DNA from: Breoghania sp037026715
GTDB lineage: Bacteria; Pseudomonadota; Alphaproteobacteria; Rhizobiales; Stappiaceae
Direction: 5' to 3'
Assembly (NCBI RefSeq): GCF_037026715.1
Contig: NZ_JBANCG010000008.1
Coordinates: forward strand, 62,001 to 126,000
DNA: 64,000 bases
In this document: positions 1-8,511 of the stretch, piece after piece
Layout: each line of letters begins with the position of its first letter
How positions within the stretch are numbered: position 1 is the first letter of the stretch
The notes under the pieces: model-generated
What the model was told of the DNA's origin: nothing
Seen by the model: the letters and a program-made list of their open reading frames with translations, nothing else
The model's database searches: none
Program-made: the position numbers and the translations under genes

Positions 1-585
1 GCCCCGCTCGCGCGCGCCGTCAAGATGCTGCACGAGGCCGGCTGGACCATCTCGAACGGGACGATGGTCAATCAGGAGACCGGTCAGCCGTTGTCCTTCG
101 AAATCCTGACGCGATCATCCGACGAGGAGCGGCTGGCGCTTTCCTACGCCCGCACGCTCAAGCGGATCGGCATCGAGGTCTCCGTGCGAACGGTCGATTC
201 CGCGCAGTACGAGCGGCGGCGGATCGCCTTTGACTACGACATGACGGTGGCGACATGGACCGCGTCGCTCTCGCCCGGCAACGAGCAGACGCTGCGCTGG
301 TCCGTTGCGAGCGCGGACGAGGAAGGCTCGTTCAATTTCGCCGGCGCGCGCGAACCGGCGCTCGATGCGATGATCGCCGCGCTGCTGAACGCACGCACGC
401 GCGAGGATTTCGTGACTGCCGTGCGTGCACTGGACCGGGTGCTGATCTCGGGGTCCTATGCCGTGCCGCTCTTTCATCTGCCCGCCGACTGGATCGCCAG
501 ATGGCGTCGCATCGTACCGACCGAGATCACCCCGCTAACGGGCTATCGCCTGGACACCTGGTGGCATGATGACACGGTTCAATGA
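1..585 (+). CDS. ABC transporter substrate-binding protein, family 5, C-terminal part
   Basis: The frame is open from the first base of the window and ends at TGA 583-585, so only the last 194 residues are present. They resemble the C-terminal lobe of SBP_bac_5 proteins (peptide, nickel or microcin-type ligands). Visible features are a block on iterated beta/alpha structure (LKRIGIEVSVRTVDSAQYE), a stretch describing a ligand-facing loop, and the Trp-rich C-terminal end GYRLDTWWHDD, which resembles the YejA branch. Family members are periplasmic and deliver substrate to a two-permease, two-ATPase importer; those partners would lie upstream of the window or elsewhere. The downstream adenylate-forming gene begins only 28 bases after the stop, so the two may be cotranscribed. 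The ligand cannot be deduced. Confidence 0.8.
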   Translation, partial: APLARAVKMLHEAGWTISNGTMVNQETGQPLSFEILTRSSDEERLALSYARTLKRIGIEVSVRTVDSAQYERRRIAFDYDMTVATWTASLSPGNEQTLRWSVASADEEGSFNFAGAREPALDAMIAALLNARTREDFVTAVRALDRVLISGSYAVPLFHLPADWIARWRRIVPTEITPLTGYRLDTWWHDDTVQ

Positions 586-613
586 GCGCAAACCCATTGT
601 TGAGGAGGGGCGC

Positions 614-2260
614 ATGATCCTCTCGTCCGCGTCGACGATCGAGCGCAATCACGCCTCCGGCGTCTGGGGCCGGGTGGCGCTCGACGCGCTGTTCCGCAAG
701 ACGGCCAAGAAGCATCCCGACAGGATTGCGCTCGTCGATGAGCCGAACCGCGCCACGTGGACAAGCGGCGCGGCGCGCAGCCTGACCTATCAGGAGGCGG
801 ACCAGGAGATTTCCCGTCTTGCCGGTCTGTTCAAGGCGCTCGGGCTTGCGCCCGACAGCGTCATCGGCCTGCAACTGCCGAACACGACCGATGCGGCTGT
901 CATCATCCTGGCGGCTCTGCGCGCCGGCCTCATCGTTTCGCCGATCCCGCTCGTCTGGCGCGGACGCGAGATCGCGGACGCTCTTTCCACAGTGGGCGCC
1001 AAGGCGGTGATCACCACCGACCGGCTGGAGGGAGCGGCGGCGGCCGACTGGATGCGCGATGCCGCAGTGGAGGTCTTCGGCCTGCGCTACGTGCTCGGCC
1101 TCGGCGACGATCTGCCCGATGGGCTGATTTCCCTCTCAACGGTTCTTGCCGAGGTCGGCGACGAAATTCCTCCGGCCGACATCGTCCGGGGCGAAAAGGC
1201 TGCGGACCATCTGGCGACGCTGACATGGACGGTGGGAGCCTCCGGGCGCCCTCTTCCCGTCCCGCGCACGCACAATCACTGGGTGGCCGCCGGGCTCGCA
1301 ACCATGCTGGAAAGTCGCATTGGCGACGGTGCGCGCATTCTTCTGCCCTATTCGATGACGGGGCTCGCGGGGCTCGGATGCGGTCTCGTGCCCTGGCTTC
1401 TTGCGGCCGGCACCCTGCACCTCCATCACCCCGAGAACCTTTCCGGAATGACCCGCCATGCAACCAGCGTGGAGGCGGATCTGGTCGTCGTGCCGGGGCA
1501 GCTCGCGGCAAGCACCGCGAAGCGCCTGACCTCGCCCACAACCCTGGCCGCCGTCTGGCAGTCCGGCATGGAGCGGCAAGGGGAGCCCGTTTCCGGCCAC
1601 ACCGTTGTCGACGTCACGCTGATCCAGGAATTCGCGGCCATTGCGCAGCGGCGTGAGGGAGCAAGCTACGTGCAAACCCTGCCGCTCGGCCTCAGTCAGG
1701 GTGCGGGTGGCATCTCGGTTGCGGAACTGAAGCTCGATACCCCGGACGGTGGCGCCTCACGCGGTTCAGGCGCCGCCAGCCTGCTGGTGCGTGGCGCCAT
1801 GGTGCCCGAGTGCGGCTGGCCGGGCGCGCCTCGTGAAGACTGGCCCGACGCCGCCGACGGTTTTCTGCGCACTCGGCTGATTGGGCTCGGCGAGGCGCAT
1901 TGCATCACGCATATCGACGTCAATCCGTTCCTCGGCAATTCGGGCCTGGTGGGAGGCGTCAGCCTCGACCTTGCCGCGCTCGACGCGCTCTACCGGGAAT
2001 ACGAAGAGATCGAGGATGCAGCCGCCTTTCTGACCGAGGATCCGGTTCTGGGAACACGGCTCTACGCAGCGCTCGTGCGCAAGTCCGCCAGGCCCTTCGA
2101 CCGGACCGGTTTCGAAAATTATCTCGCCGATCGCAAGATAGGCCTTCAGGGACGACCGGCAGGTTTCGTCGAGGTCGATATGATCCCGCGCTCCGACAAC
2201 GGCTTCGTCAACAGAAAGGCGCTGGAAGTCCAGCTTCATGAGGTGCGGACAGCCATCTAG
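614..2260 (+). CDS. Degenerate class I adenylate-forming (acyl-CoA synthetase-like) protein
   Basis: This 548-residue protein has the ANL (AMP-dependent synthetase/ligase) fold: an N-terminal domain with the family block ALVDEPNRATW and GLQLPNTTDAAV, and a C-terminal hinge domain. The start at 614 is preferred over ATG 566 because GAGGAGG lies at 602-608 just before it and it avoids overlap with the upstream gene. The P-loop that usually reads TSGTTGxPK appears as TVGASGRPL (about residues 206-214), so the lysine is a leucine. The C-terminal lysine motif (GK-[IV]) appears as DNGFVNRKAL, with phenylalanine at about 531. Loss of both lysines makes ordinary acyl-adenylate formation doubtful. The substrate is unknown. 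Confidence 0.75.
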   Translation: MILSSASTIERNHASGVWGRVALDALFRKTAKKHPDRIALVDEPNRATWTSGAARSLTYQEADQEISRLAGLFKALGLAPDSVIGLQLPNTTDAAVIILAALRAGLIVSPIPLVWRGREIADALSTVGAKAVITTDRLEGAAAADWMRDAAVEVFGLRYVLGLGDDLPDGLISLSTVLAEVGDEIPPADIVRGEKAADHLATLTWTVGASGRPLPVPRTHNHWVAAGLATMLESRIGDGARILLPYSMTGLAGLGCGLVPWLLAAGTLHLHHPENLSGMTRHATSVEADLVVVPGQLAASTAKRLTSPTTLAAVWQSGMERQGEPVSGHTVVDVTLIQEFAAIAQRREGASYVQTLPLGLSQGAGGISVAELKLDTPDGGASRGSGAASLLVRGAMVPECGWPGAPREDWPDAADGFLRTRLIGLGEAHCITHIDVNPFLGNSGLVGGVSLDLAALDALYREYEEIEDAAAFLTEDPVLGTRLYAALVRKSARPFDRTGFENYLADRKIGLQGRPAGFVEVDMIPRSDNGFVNRKALEVQLHEVRTAI

Positions 2261-2395
2261 GGTGCGGATCCATCGGCGTACGGAGGATCGTTTTCCTGTT
2301 GGAGAGTCATCGCGCACCGCGCCCCGTTATTAGCCCCATCTTAATCGCCCGGTGACAGGTTGTGCCCGGGTTGAACAGGACGGGGCAAGAGCGAG

Positions 2396-3688
2396 ATGTC
2401 GCTGACGGGCACAGTCGTAGCTCTGCATGCCGCTTCAGACAGCGATGAGCGTTTCCGGGAGGCCTTGCGCGGCGAGGTCGAGCGGTTGCATCCGTGTTCG
2501 GATCCAGCCGATCTCAACGACATTCTGCGCGACAGCACCATTATTCTCGCGGTCGTCGCCGACTGCTCCGGCATGTCGGACGAGGATTTGGTCTCCCGGA
2601 TCGAGGCGGCCGAGCGGGCGATCGGCGACAGAAACATTCCGCTTGTCTGTCTCGCCTCCCGTTCCTTCGCCGATGTCGCGGCGATCCGCGCGGATGCAAT
2701 TCTCACCCACCCGGTACCGCCTGCCGCCGTTATTCGGCAGATCGGCTCGCTCAATCGCGCAAAAGCCAGGGAGGCCGAGGTCGCTGTTCGCCTTGTCGCC
2801 CTGCGCGAGGCCGGCATCGCCGTTGCCCCGCCCGTCATGCAGATCCCCGGCGATCAGGCCGGAGACGAGACCTGCGACCAGATCAGCGACCGACCCTCCA
2901 TTCTGGTGGTCGGAACCCGAGGCCGTTTTTCCCAGATCGAATCCATTCTCGGCGCCGAGGTTCACACCGTCGCCGCCCTTACAGCGGACATGGCCAATCT
3001 CTATCTCGGCTGGCAGGCGTTTGACGCGGTTGTCCTCGACCAGGCACCGTTCGAGGCAATCGACACGCTGCAGCTGTTGCGGTCCAATCCGGTCCACCAC
3101 GATCTGCCCATTATCGTGCTCGCCGAAGACTTCGACAAGGCGATGGCGGAGCGGGCCTATGCGGCTCACGCCAGCGACGTCGTGAGCCTGCGAGCGTCCC
3201 GCGCGGATCTGCTCGTCCGGTTGACATGCGCCATCCGCACGCGACGCCTCGATCATCAGACCCAGGAGATGCTTCTACGCAGCCAGGATGCGCTGACAGG
3301 AGCGGACGGCACCATTCCCGCGAGCACCTTCCAACGTTACCTTGAGCACGCCAGCGTGACCGCGACGCGTCGGAACGCGACGCTGACGGTCACCAGACTG
3401 GTGATCGAAGCCGACTGCGGCACCTTGAGCGCAGCGCAGGCACTTGAGGTTCATAGACCGTTGCTGAGGCTGATCCGGCGCCTGGTCCGTATCGAGGATC
3501 TGACCCTGATCGTTCAGGACAGCGGCCTCGTCACGGTCTTTCCAGACAGCAGTGCCGAAGACACGGAACGCACCCTCGGCCGCATCCGCGGGATAATTCG
3601 CAACACACCGATCTCGCTCGACAACGGTGCGTCGCCCCTGCGGCTAGATGCCTCCGCAAGGGTCACGGTTTTCGACCCGGCGGCATAA
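2396..3688 (+). CDS. PleD-like two-receiver protein with degenerate GGDEF domain
   Basis: The 430-residue product has the length and layout of PleD: receiver-like domain 1 (about 1-130), receiver-like domain 2 (about 165-285) and a C-terminal GGDEF-fold domain (about 300-430). Neither receiver has the usual acidic pair; domain 2 starts ILVVGTRGR in place of a DD pair, although VVLDQAPF could hold the acceptor Asp. In the last domain, RIED (365-368) occupies the place of the RxxD inhibitory site, and the positions of GGEEF read QDSGL (374-378). The family makes or binds cyclic di-GMP. This member should not be a diguanylate cyclase but could be a c-di-GMP receptor, as Caulobacter PopA is. The flanking genes do not reveal a pathway. 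Confidence 0.75.
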   Translation: MSLTGTVVALHAASDSDERFREALRGEVERLHPCSDPADLNDILRDSTIILAVVADCSGMSDEDLVSRIEAAERAIGDRNIPLVCLASRSFADVAAIRADAILTHPVPPAAVIRQIGSLNRAKAREAEVAVRLVALREAGIAVAPPVMQIPGDQAGDETCDQISDRPSILVVGTRGRFSQIESILGAEVHTVAALTADMANLYLGWQAFDAVVLDQAPFEAIDTLQLLRSNPVHHDLPIIVLAEDFDKAMAERAYAAHASDVVSLRASRADLLVRLTCAIRTRRLDHQTQEMLLRSQDALTGADGTIPASTFQRYLEHASVTATRRNATLTVTRLVIEADCGTLSAAQALEVHRPLLRLIRRLVRIEDLTLIVQDSGLVTVFPDSSAEDTERTLGRIRGIIRNTPISLDNGASPLRLDASARVTVFDPAA

Positions 3689-3824
3689 ACTCCATTTTAA
3701 TGAACATGTTATCGCTCCAACGCGATGCAATCGGCCTCGCTGGCGCTCCCGATAATTCCGGGCGGCGCGGCGATACGGCTCACTCACATCAATCATTCGT
3801 GCTGCGAAACTGCGTTTACCCGGA

Positions 3825-3852
3825 TTGGCAGAGCGCCGCGAGTCACTAGATT
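3825..3852 (+). promoter_or_regulatory. Possible sigma-70-type promoter before the DsbA-family gene
   Basis: TTGGCA at 3825-3830 and TAGATT at 3847-3852 are separated by 16 bases and lie about 100 bases before the start at 3951. The match is modest and rests on inspection only. The rest of the 262-base gap shows no other clear element. Confidence 0.25.
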
Positions 3853-3950
3853 GTTCGAAAGATGCGATAATCTCGCCAACAAAGAACGAGACATGACGCC
3901 GGGAGGAGAGAGCAAGCAACGGCCCAGAGCCATGCCAAGGGAGCTCCGGC

Positions 3951-4625
3951 ATGCACGGACATACGCTTACGATCGACGTCATCTCGGACATCATGTGTCC
4001 ATGGTGCTACATCGGCAAACGACGGCTTGAGGAAGCCCGCACGCTCGTGGAGGTGCCGCTGGACGTTCGCTGGCGCCCCTATCAGCTGGACCCGAGCCTC
4101 CCTGCAGACGGAAAGGATCGCGCGCTTTATCTTCGCGAGAAGTTCGGCGGCGAGGAACGCGCGCAGGCAATTTATGCCAGGATCAGCGCCGCAGGCCGGG
4201 ACAGCGGCATCACTTTTGCCTTCGACCGCATCGCCCGCTCTCCCAACACGCTCGACTGCCACAGGCTCGTGCGATGGGCACGCCACGATGGCAAACAGGA
4301 CGCCTTGGTGGAGCGGCTGTTTTCCGCCTACTTCCTCGAAGGGATAGACCTGACCCGGCGCGAAGGCCTTATCGCACTTGCGGGCGAGGTCGGCATGGAT
4401 GCGCAGCTCGTTACCGAACTCCTGAACAGTGACGCCGACGTCGCCGAGACCCAGGCCGAGATCGAGACGGCGCATCGCATGGGCGTTACGGGTGTTCCGT
4501 GCTTCATCATCGACGGAAAATACGCGCTGATGGGAGCGGAAACGCCGGAAAACCTTGCGGCTGCGATCCGCAATGCGGCGGCAGCGGCGTCCTCCAGCAG
4601 GGAACCGGCCACCAGCGCGATGTGA
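3951..4625 (+). CDS. DsbA-family (FrnE-like) thiol oxidoreductase
   Basis: The 224-residue protein opens with a beta strand and the active-site motif CPWC (residues 16-19) and carries the cis-proline loop GVTGVPCF (Pro183). These are the hallmarks of the DsbA/2-hydroxychromene-2-carboxylate isomerase branch with an inserted helical domain. There is no signal peptide, so it acts in the cytoplasm, as FrnE-type proteins do, probably in thiol-disulfide exchange or isomerisation of an organic substrate. A GGAG-type ribosome site (gggagctccggc context, 3939-3949) precedes the ATG. It is convergent with enolase, 43 bases away. The natural substrate is unknown. Confidence 0.85.
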   Translation: MHGHTLTIDVISDIMCPWCYIGKRRLEEARTLVEVPLDVRWRPYQLDPSLPADGKDRALYLREKFGGEERAQAIYARISAAGRDSGITFAFDRIARSPNTLDCHRLVRWARHDGKQDALVERLFSAYFLEGIDLTRREGLIALAGEVGMDAQLVTELLNSDADVAETQAEIETAHRMGVTGVPCFIIDGKYALMGAETPENLAAAIRNAAAAASSSREPATSAM

Positions 4626-4668
4626 TGGCCGGCATCCCTGCGGGAACGCGCTCGACGCCCGTCCGTGC

Positions 4669-5943
4669 TCAGCTTTTGCGGACCGAGCGGCCTGCGAAGC
4701 GGGCCTGTGCGCCGAGTTCTTCTTCGATCCGGATAAGCTGGTTGTACTTGGCCAGCCGGTCGGAGCGTGCCAGAGAGCCGGTCTTGATCTGCCCGCAATT
4801 GGTCGCGACGGCGAGATCGGCGATGGTCGAGTCCTCGGTCTCGCCCGAACGGTGCGACATGACGGCCGTGTAGCCGGCGGTGTGCGCGGTGTGGATCGCG
4901 TCCAGCGTCTCCGTCAGCGATCCGATCTGGTTCACCTTGATCAGGATGGAATTGGCGACCCCCTTCTCGATGCCCTGGCGCAGGCGCTCGGAATTGGTGA
5001 CGAACAGATCGTCGCCCACCAGTTGCACCTTGTCGCCGACCATGTCGGTCAGGGCCTTCCAGCCTTCCCAGTCGTCTTCCGCCATGCCGTCCTCGATCGA
5101 GATGATCGGATAGCGCTTGGCAAGGTCGGCGTAGACGGCCGCCATCTCCTGCGGGGCCAGAACCTTGCCCTCGCCTGTCAGATGGTACTTGCCATCCTTG
5201 AAGAACTCGCTGGAGGCCGGATCGAGCGCGAGGCAGATATCGTCGCCCGGCGTGTAACCGGCCTTCTCGATCGCCTTCAGGATGAAACCGATGGCCTCGT
5301 CGGCCGAGGCAAGCCCAGGCGCGAAACCGCCCTCGTCGCCCACGTTGGTGTTGTGCCCGGCGTCCTTCAGCGACTTCTTCAGCGTGTGGAAGACCTCCGC
5401 CCCCATGCGCACGGCTTCCGCAATGCTGTCGGCGCCGACGGGCATGATCATGAATTCCTGGAAGTCGATCGGATTGTCGGCGTGCACGCCGCCGTTGATG
5501 ATGTTCATCATCGGCACAGGCAGGATCCGCGCACCGGTGCCGCCCACATAGCGATAGAGCGGCAGCCCGCTCGCCTCGGCCGCCGCCTTGGCGACCGCGA
5601 GCGAAACGCCGAGGATCGCATTGGCGCCCAGCCGGCTCTTGTTGGCGGTTCCGTCGAGATCGATCATCGTTTCGTCGACCGCGACCTGCACCTCCGCATC
5701 CATGCCGATCAACGCTTCGAAGATCTCACCGGATACGGCTTCGACGGCGTTGCGAACGCCCTTGCCGCCGTAGCGGTCCCCGCCGTCGCGCAGCTCGACC
5801 GCTTCGTGCACGCCCGTGGATGCCCCGGACGGCACAGCCGCCCGGCCCTTGCTGCCGTCTTCCAGCAGGACGTCAACCTCGACGGTCGGATTTCCGCGGC
5901 TGTCGAGGATCTCGCGGCCGATAATATCGATGATAGCGGTCAT
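4669..5943 (-). CDS. eno: Enolase (phosphopyruvate hydratase)
   Basis: Enolase interconverts 2-phosphoglycerate and phosphoenolpyruvate in cytoplasmic glycolysis and gluconeogenesis. The 424-residue product has the normal family length. It shows the N-terminal IIGREILDSRGNPTVEVDV block, SGASTGVHEAVELRD, the metal-site region ISIEDGMAEDDWEGW and the signature SHRSGETEDSTIADLAV. GGGAGTG lies just before the start codon. The gene stands alone between ugd (upstream on the same strand, 104 bases away) and the convergent DsbA-family gene. Enolase next to kdsA/ugd is a plausible link, because PEP is the KdsA substrate. Confidence 0.98.
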   Translation of the reverse strand: MTAIIDIIGREILDSRGNPTVEVDVLLEDGSKGRAAVPSGASTGVHEAVELRDGGDRYGGKGVRNAVEAVSGEIFEALIGMDAEVQVAVDETMIDLDGTANKSRLGANAILGVSLAVAKAAAEASGLPLYRYVGGTGARILPVPMMNIINGGVHADNPIDFQEFMIMPVGADSIAEAVRMGAEVFHTLKKSLKDAGHNTNVGDEGGFAPGLASADEAIGFILKAIEKAGYTPGDDICLALDPASSEFFKDGKYHLTGEGKVLAPQEMAAVYADLAKRYPIISIEDGMAEDDWEGWKALTDMVGDKVQLVGDDLFVTNSERLRQGIEKGVANSILIKVNQIGSLTETLDAIHTAHTAGYTAVMSHRSGETEDSTIADLAVATNCGQIKTGSLARSDRLAKYNQLIRIEEELGAQARFAGRSVRKS

Positions 5944-6005
5944 GAAGCACTCCCGTTCCTAAAGCCTCTCCGACGTCCTGACGTCGCCGGCATTCCGTTC
6001 GCAGA

Positions 6006-6027
6006 GGCGGTCGCAAGACCGACCGCC
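6006..6027 (-). terminator. Strong hairpin after the UDP-glucose dehydrogenase gene
   Basis: GGCGGTCG (6006-6013) and CGACCGCC (6020-6027) form a perfect 8-bp stem with a 6-base loop, immediately after the stop of the gene at 6048 on the minus strand. No T-run follows, so it may attenuate transcription or stabilise mRNA and not act as a classic intrinsic terminator. Confidence 0.35.
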
Positions 6028-6047
6028 CGATCCTCATCGGTGCCATG

Positions 6048-7370
6048 TCAGCAAGCGCTGGACATGCCTTTCTTGCCGACGCTCACGTAGCCGAGCCCCG
6101 CATCTTCCACGTCCTGAGGACGATAGATGTTGCGCAGGTCGACGATCGTCTTGCCCGCCATGGCCGCAGCTATGCGCCTGAGATCAAGGCCGCGATAGAC
6201 GTTCCACTCCGTCAACACGACGATGACATCGGCATCCCTTGCGACATCGTAGGGCTGATCGCACCACTCCAGGCCGGGCAACAGCGGCGTAGCCTGCTCG
6301 CGCGCTTCCGGATCGTGCGCGCGAACCTTCACGCCGGCACCGACGAGCCGCGGGACGATAACGAGGCTCGGCGCGTCACGGACGTCGTCGGTGTTCGGCT
6401 TGAAGGCAATGCCGAGAACACCGACGGCCTTGCCGGCCGGGTTGGGGCCCAGCGCCTCCAGGATGCGATCGGCCATGGCACGCTTGCGGGCCTCGTTGAC
6501 CTCGATCGTCGTCTCCACCAGAAGCTGCGGCGCTCCCGCCTTGCGGCCCGTGGCGGCGAACGCATTGGTGTCCTTGGGAAAGCACGAGCCGCCGTAGCCG
6601 GGTCCGGCATGAAGGAATTTTGGCCCGATGCGCTTGTCGAGACCGATGCCGGTAGCGATCTGCTGCACGTCGCCGCCAACCTTCTCGCACAGGTTTGCGA
6701 TCTCGTTGATGAAGGTGATCTTCATCGCCAGGAAGGCATTGGCCGCGTATTTGGTGATCTCGGCATTTTCCAGCGAGGTCACCATGATCGGCGTTTCGCG
6801 CAGGTAAAGCGGCCGGTAGAGATGGCGAAGAGCCTTTTCGCCGCGCTCGTCCTCGACGCCGACGATGACCCGGTCGGGCCGCATGAAATCCTCGATCGCG
6901 GACCCCTCGCGCAGGAATTCCGGGTTTGAAGCGATCGAGAAGGCGACGCCGGGGCGTTCGGCGGCGATGATATCGTGCACCTTGCGGCAGGTTCCCACGA
7001 CGACAGTCGACTTGATGACGATCACCGTCTCGGGGCGCATGGCGTGGGCGATGCGCTTTGCGGCCTCGAACACATAGCTGAGGTCCGCCTCGCCATCGCC
7101 GCGCCGGGACGGCGTTCCGACAGCCACGAAGACCACATCGGCCTCGGCCACTGCCTTGTCGAAATCCGTGGTGAAGGTGAGCCGGCCGGCCTTGTAGTTG
7201 CGTTCGATCAGTTCATCGAGACCGGGCTCGTAGATCGGCGATTTAAGTTCGTTGAGTGTTGCAATCTTCGTTTCGTCGATGTCGACGCAGGTCACGTCGA
7301 AACCGAACTCGGAGAAGCACACGCCGGAAACCAGACCAACATAGCCGGTTCCAATCATCGTCACGCGCAT
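6048..7370 (-). CDS. ugd: UDP-glucose 6-dehydrogenase
   Basis: Oxidises UDP-glucose to UDP-glucuronate with two NAD+ for capsule, LPS or exopolysaccharide synthesis. The 440-residue product has the Rossmann motif GTGYVGLV (7-14), the family block STVVVGTC and the catalytic cysteine in GGSCFPKDTNAF (Cys263). The C-terminal UDP-binding domain is complete, ending after DLRNIYRP. It is the rhizobial RkpK/UDPGDH type. Its product is the direct substrate of the UDP-glucuronate 4-epimerase encoded at 9498-10508, so the two likely act in sequence to give UDP-galacturonate. kdsA lies 104 bases upstream on the same strand. Confidence 0.96.
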   Translation of the reverse strand: MRVTMIGTGYVGLVSGVCFSEFGFDVTCVDIDETKIATLNELKSPIYEPGLDELIERNYKAGRLTFTTDFDKAVAEADVVFVAVGTPSRRGDGEADLSYVFEAAKRIAHAMRPETVIVIKSTVVVGTCRKVHDIIAAERPGVAFSIASNPEFLREGSAIEDFMRPDRVIVGVEDERGEKALRHLYRPLYLRETPIMVTSLENAEITKYAANAFLAMKITFINEIANLCEKVGGDVQQIATGIGLDKRIGPKFLHAGPGYGGSCFPKDTNAFAATGRKAGAPQLLVETTIEVNEARKRAMADRILEALGPNPAGKAVGVLGIAFKPNTDDVRDAPSLVIVPRLVGAGVKVRAHDPEAREQATPLLPGLEWCDQPYDVARDADVIVVLTEWNVYRGLDLRRIAAAMAGKTIVDLRNIYRPQDVEDAGLGYVSVGKKGMSSAC

Positions 7371-7474
7371 GAAAACCCCCAGGGGATTGGTACGATTTTA
7401 CGCCCCGCATGGAGGCTGAAACAATGCGCCAGGCTGCGAGCGCAGCCTGGCGGGCCCGCTCGCCAGCCCGCGCG

Positions 7475-8326
7475 CTAGACGGTCGCCTTGGCGACCCCGT
7501 CGAGCGCCTGCAGCGTCTTGAGCAGGTCCTTCAATTCATGGAGCGGCACCATGTTGGGGCCGTCCGAGGGAGCCTTGTCCGGATCCTGATGCGTCTCGAT
7601 GAAGACGCCGGCGACGCCGACGGCCGCGGCAGCGCGCGCCAGTACCGGGACGAACTCGCGCTGCCCGCCCGACGATGCCCCCTGCCCGCCCGGCTGCTGG
7701 ACCGAGTGAGTCGCGTCGAAAATAACGGGTGCGCCGTTCTGCGCCATGATCGGCAGCGCCCGCATGTCGGATACGAGCGTGTTGTATCCGAAACTCGCCC
7801 CGCGCTCGGTCTGCAGCACGTTCGGATTACCGGAACCGACCAGTTTCGCGACCACGTTGCGCATGTCCCATGGGGCGAGGAACTGGCCTTTCTTGACGTT
7901 GATCACGCGTCCTGTCTTCGCTGCGGCGACCAAAAGGTCGGTCTGCCTGCAGAGGAAGGCCGGGATCTGCAGCACGTCGACAACTTCGGCAACCGCCGCG
8001 CATTGCTCGGGCTCGTGAACGTCGGTGAGAACCGGCAGGCCCAGCGTTTCCTTGATTTCGGCGAAAACGGGCATCGCCTTTTCGAAGCCAAGCCCCCTGG
8101 CGCCGGTAAGGCTGGTGCGATTGGCCTTGTCAAAGGACGTCTTGAAAACGAGGCCCATGCCCAGACTTTCGGCGATCTCCTTGATCGCGGAGGCCATTTC
8201 CATGGCGTGATCGCGGCTTTCCATCTGACACGGACCGCAGATCAGCGAGAGCGGAAGAGTGTTCGAAAAACGGACGGATCCGATCTCGACGGTGGCATTG
8301 CAGTGCGTCACAAGTCTGCCTTTCAT
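7475..8326 (-). CDS. kdsA: 3-deoxy-D-manno-octulosonate 8-phosphate synthase
   Basis: Condenses PEP with arabinose-5-phosphate to give KDO-8-phosphate for the LPS inner core or capsule. The start at 8326 gives 283 residues, the usual size. An ATG 46 codons upstream keeps the frame open, but the added residues (rich in Arg and Ala) have no family counterpart. No good ribosome site precedes 8326, so the exact start is uncertain. Motifs include the PEP-binding GPCQMESRDHAMEMA, KTSFDKANRTS, DVHEPEQ, QIPAFLCRQTDLL, KKGQFLAPWDM and DATHSVQQPGG. The reading continues to TGA/TAG near 7475. The neighbour ugd supports a surface-polysaccharide role. Confidence 0.95.
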   Translation of the reverse strand: MKGRLVTHCNATVEIGSVRFSNTLPLSLICGPCQMESRDHAMEMASAIKEIAESLGMGLVFKTSFDKANRTSLTGARGLGFEKAMPVFAEIKETLGLPVLTDVHEPEQCAAVAEVVDVLQIPAFLCRQTDLLVAAAKTGRVINVKKGQFLAPWDMRNVVAKLVGSGNPNVLQTERGASFGYNTLVSDMRALPIMAQNGAPVIFDATHSVQQPGGQGASSGGQREFVPVLARAAAAVGVAGVFIETHQDPDKAPSDGPNMVPLHELKDLLKTLQALDGVAKATV

Positions 8327-8511
8327 GACTGCATATCGTGCGTGCGCGTCGCGACGCCCGGACTGATACCGCGCAGCCCTCAGCTGCGCAATGGCATGGA
8401 GGGCGAAGCACGGCGAAAAGGGTTTCCATTTCGCCACGCGGGATGGTGTAAACTGGCCCCGCAAAAGCGATCACGACCGCACCGACCAACCCGATCGAGC
8501 GCATACAATCG

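Noticed and set aside
3725..4030. 101-codon frame before and across the DsbA-family start
   Set aside because: It overlaps the real gene in another frame, has no ribosome site and no family features.
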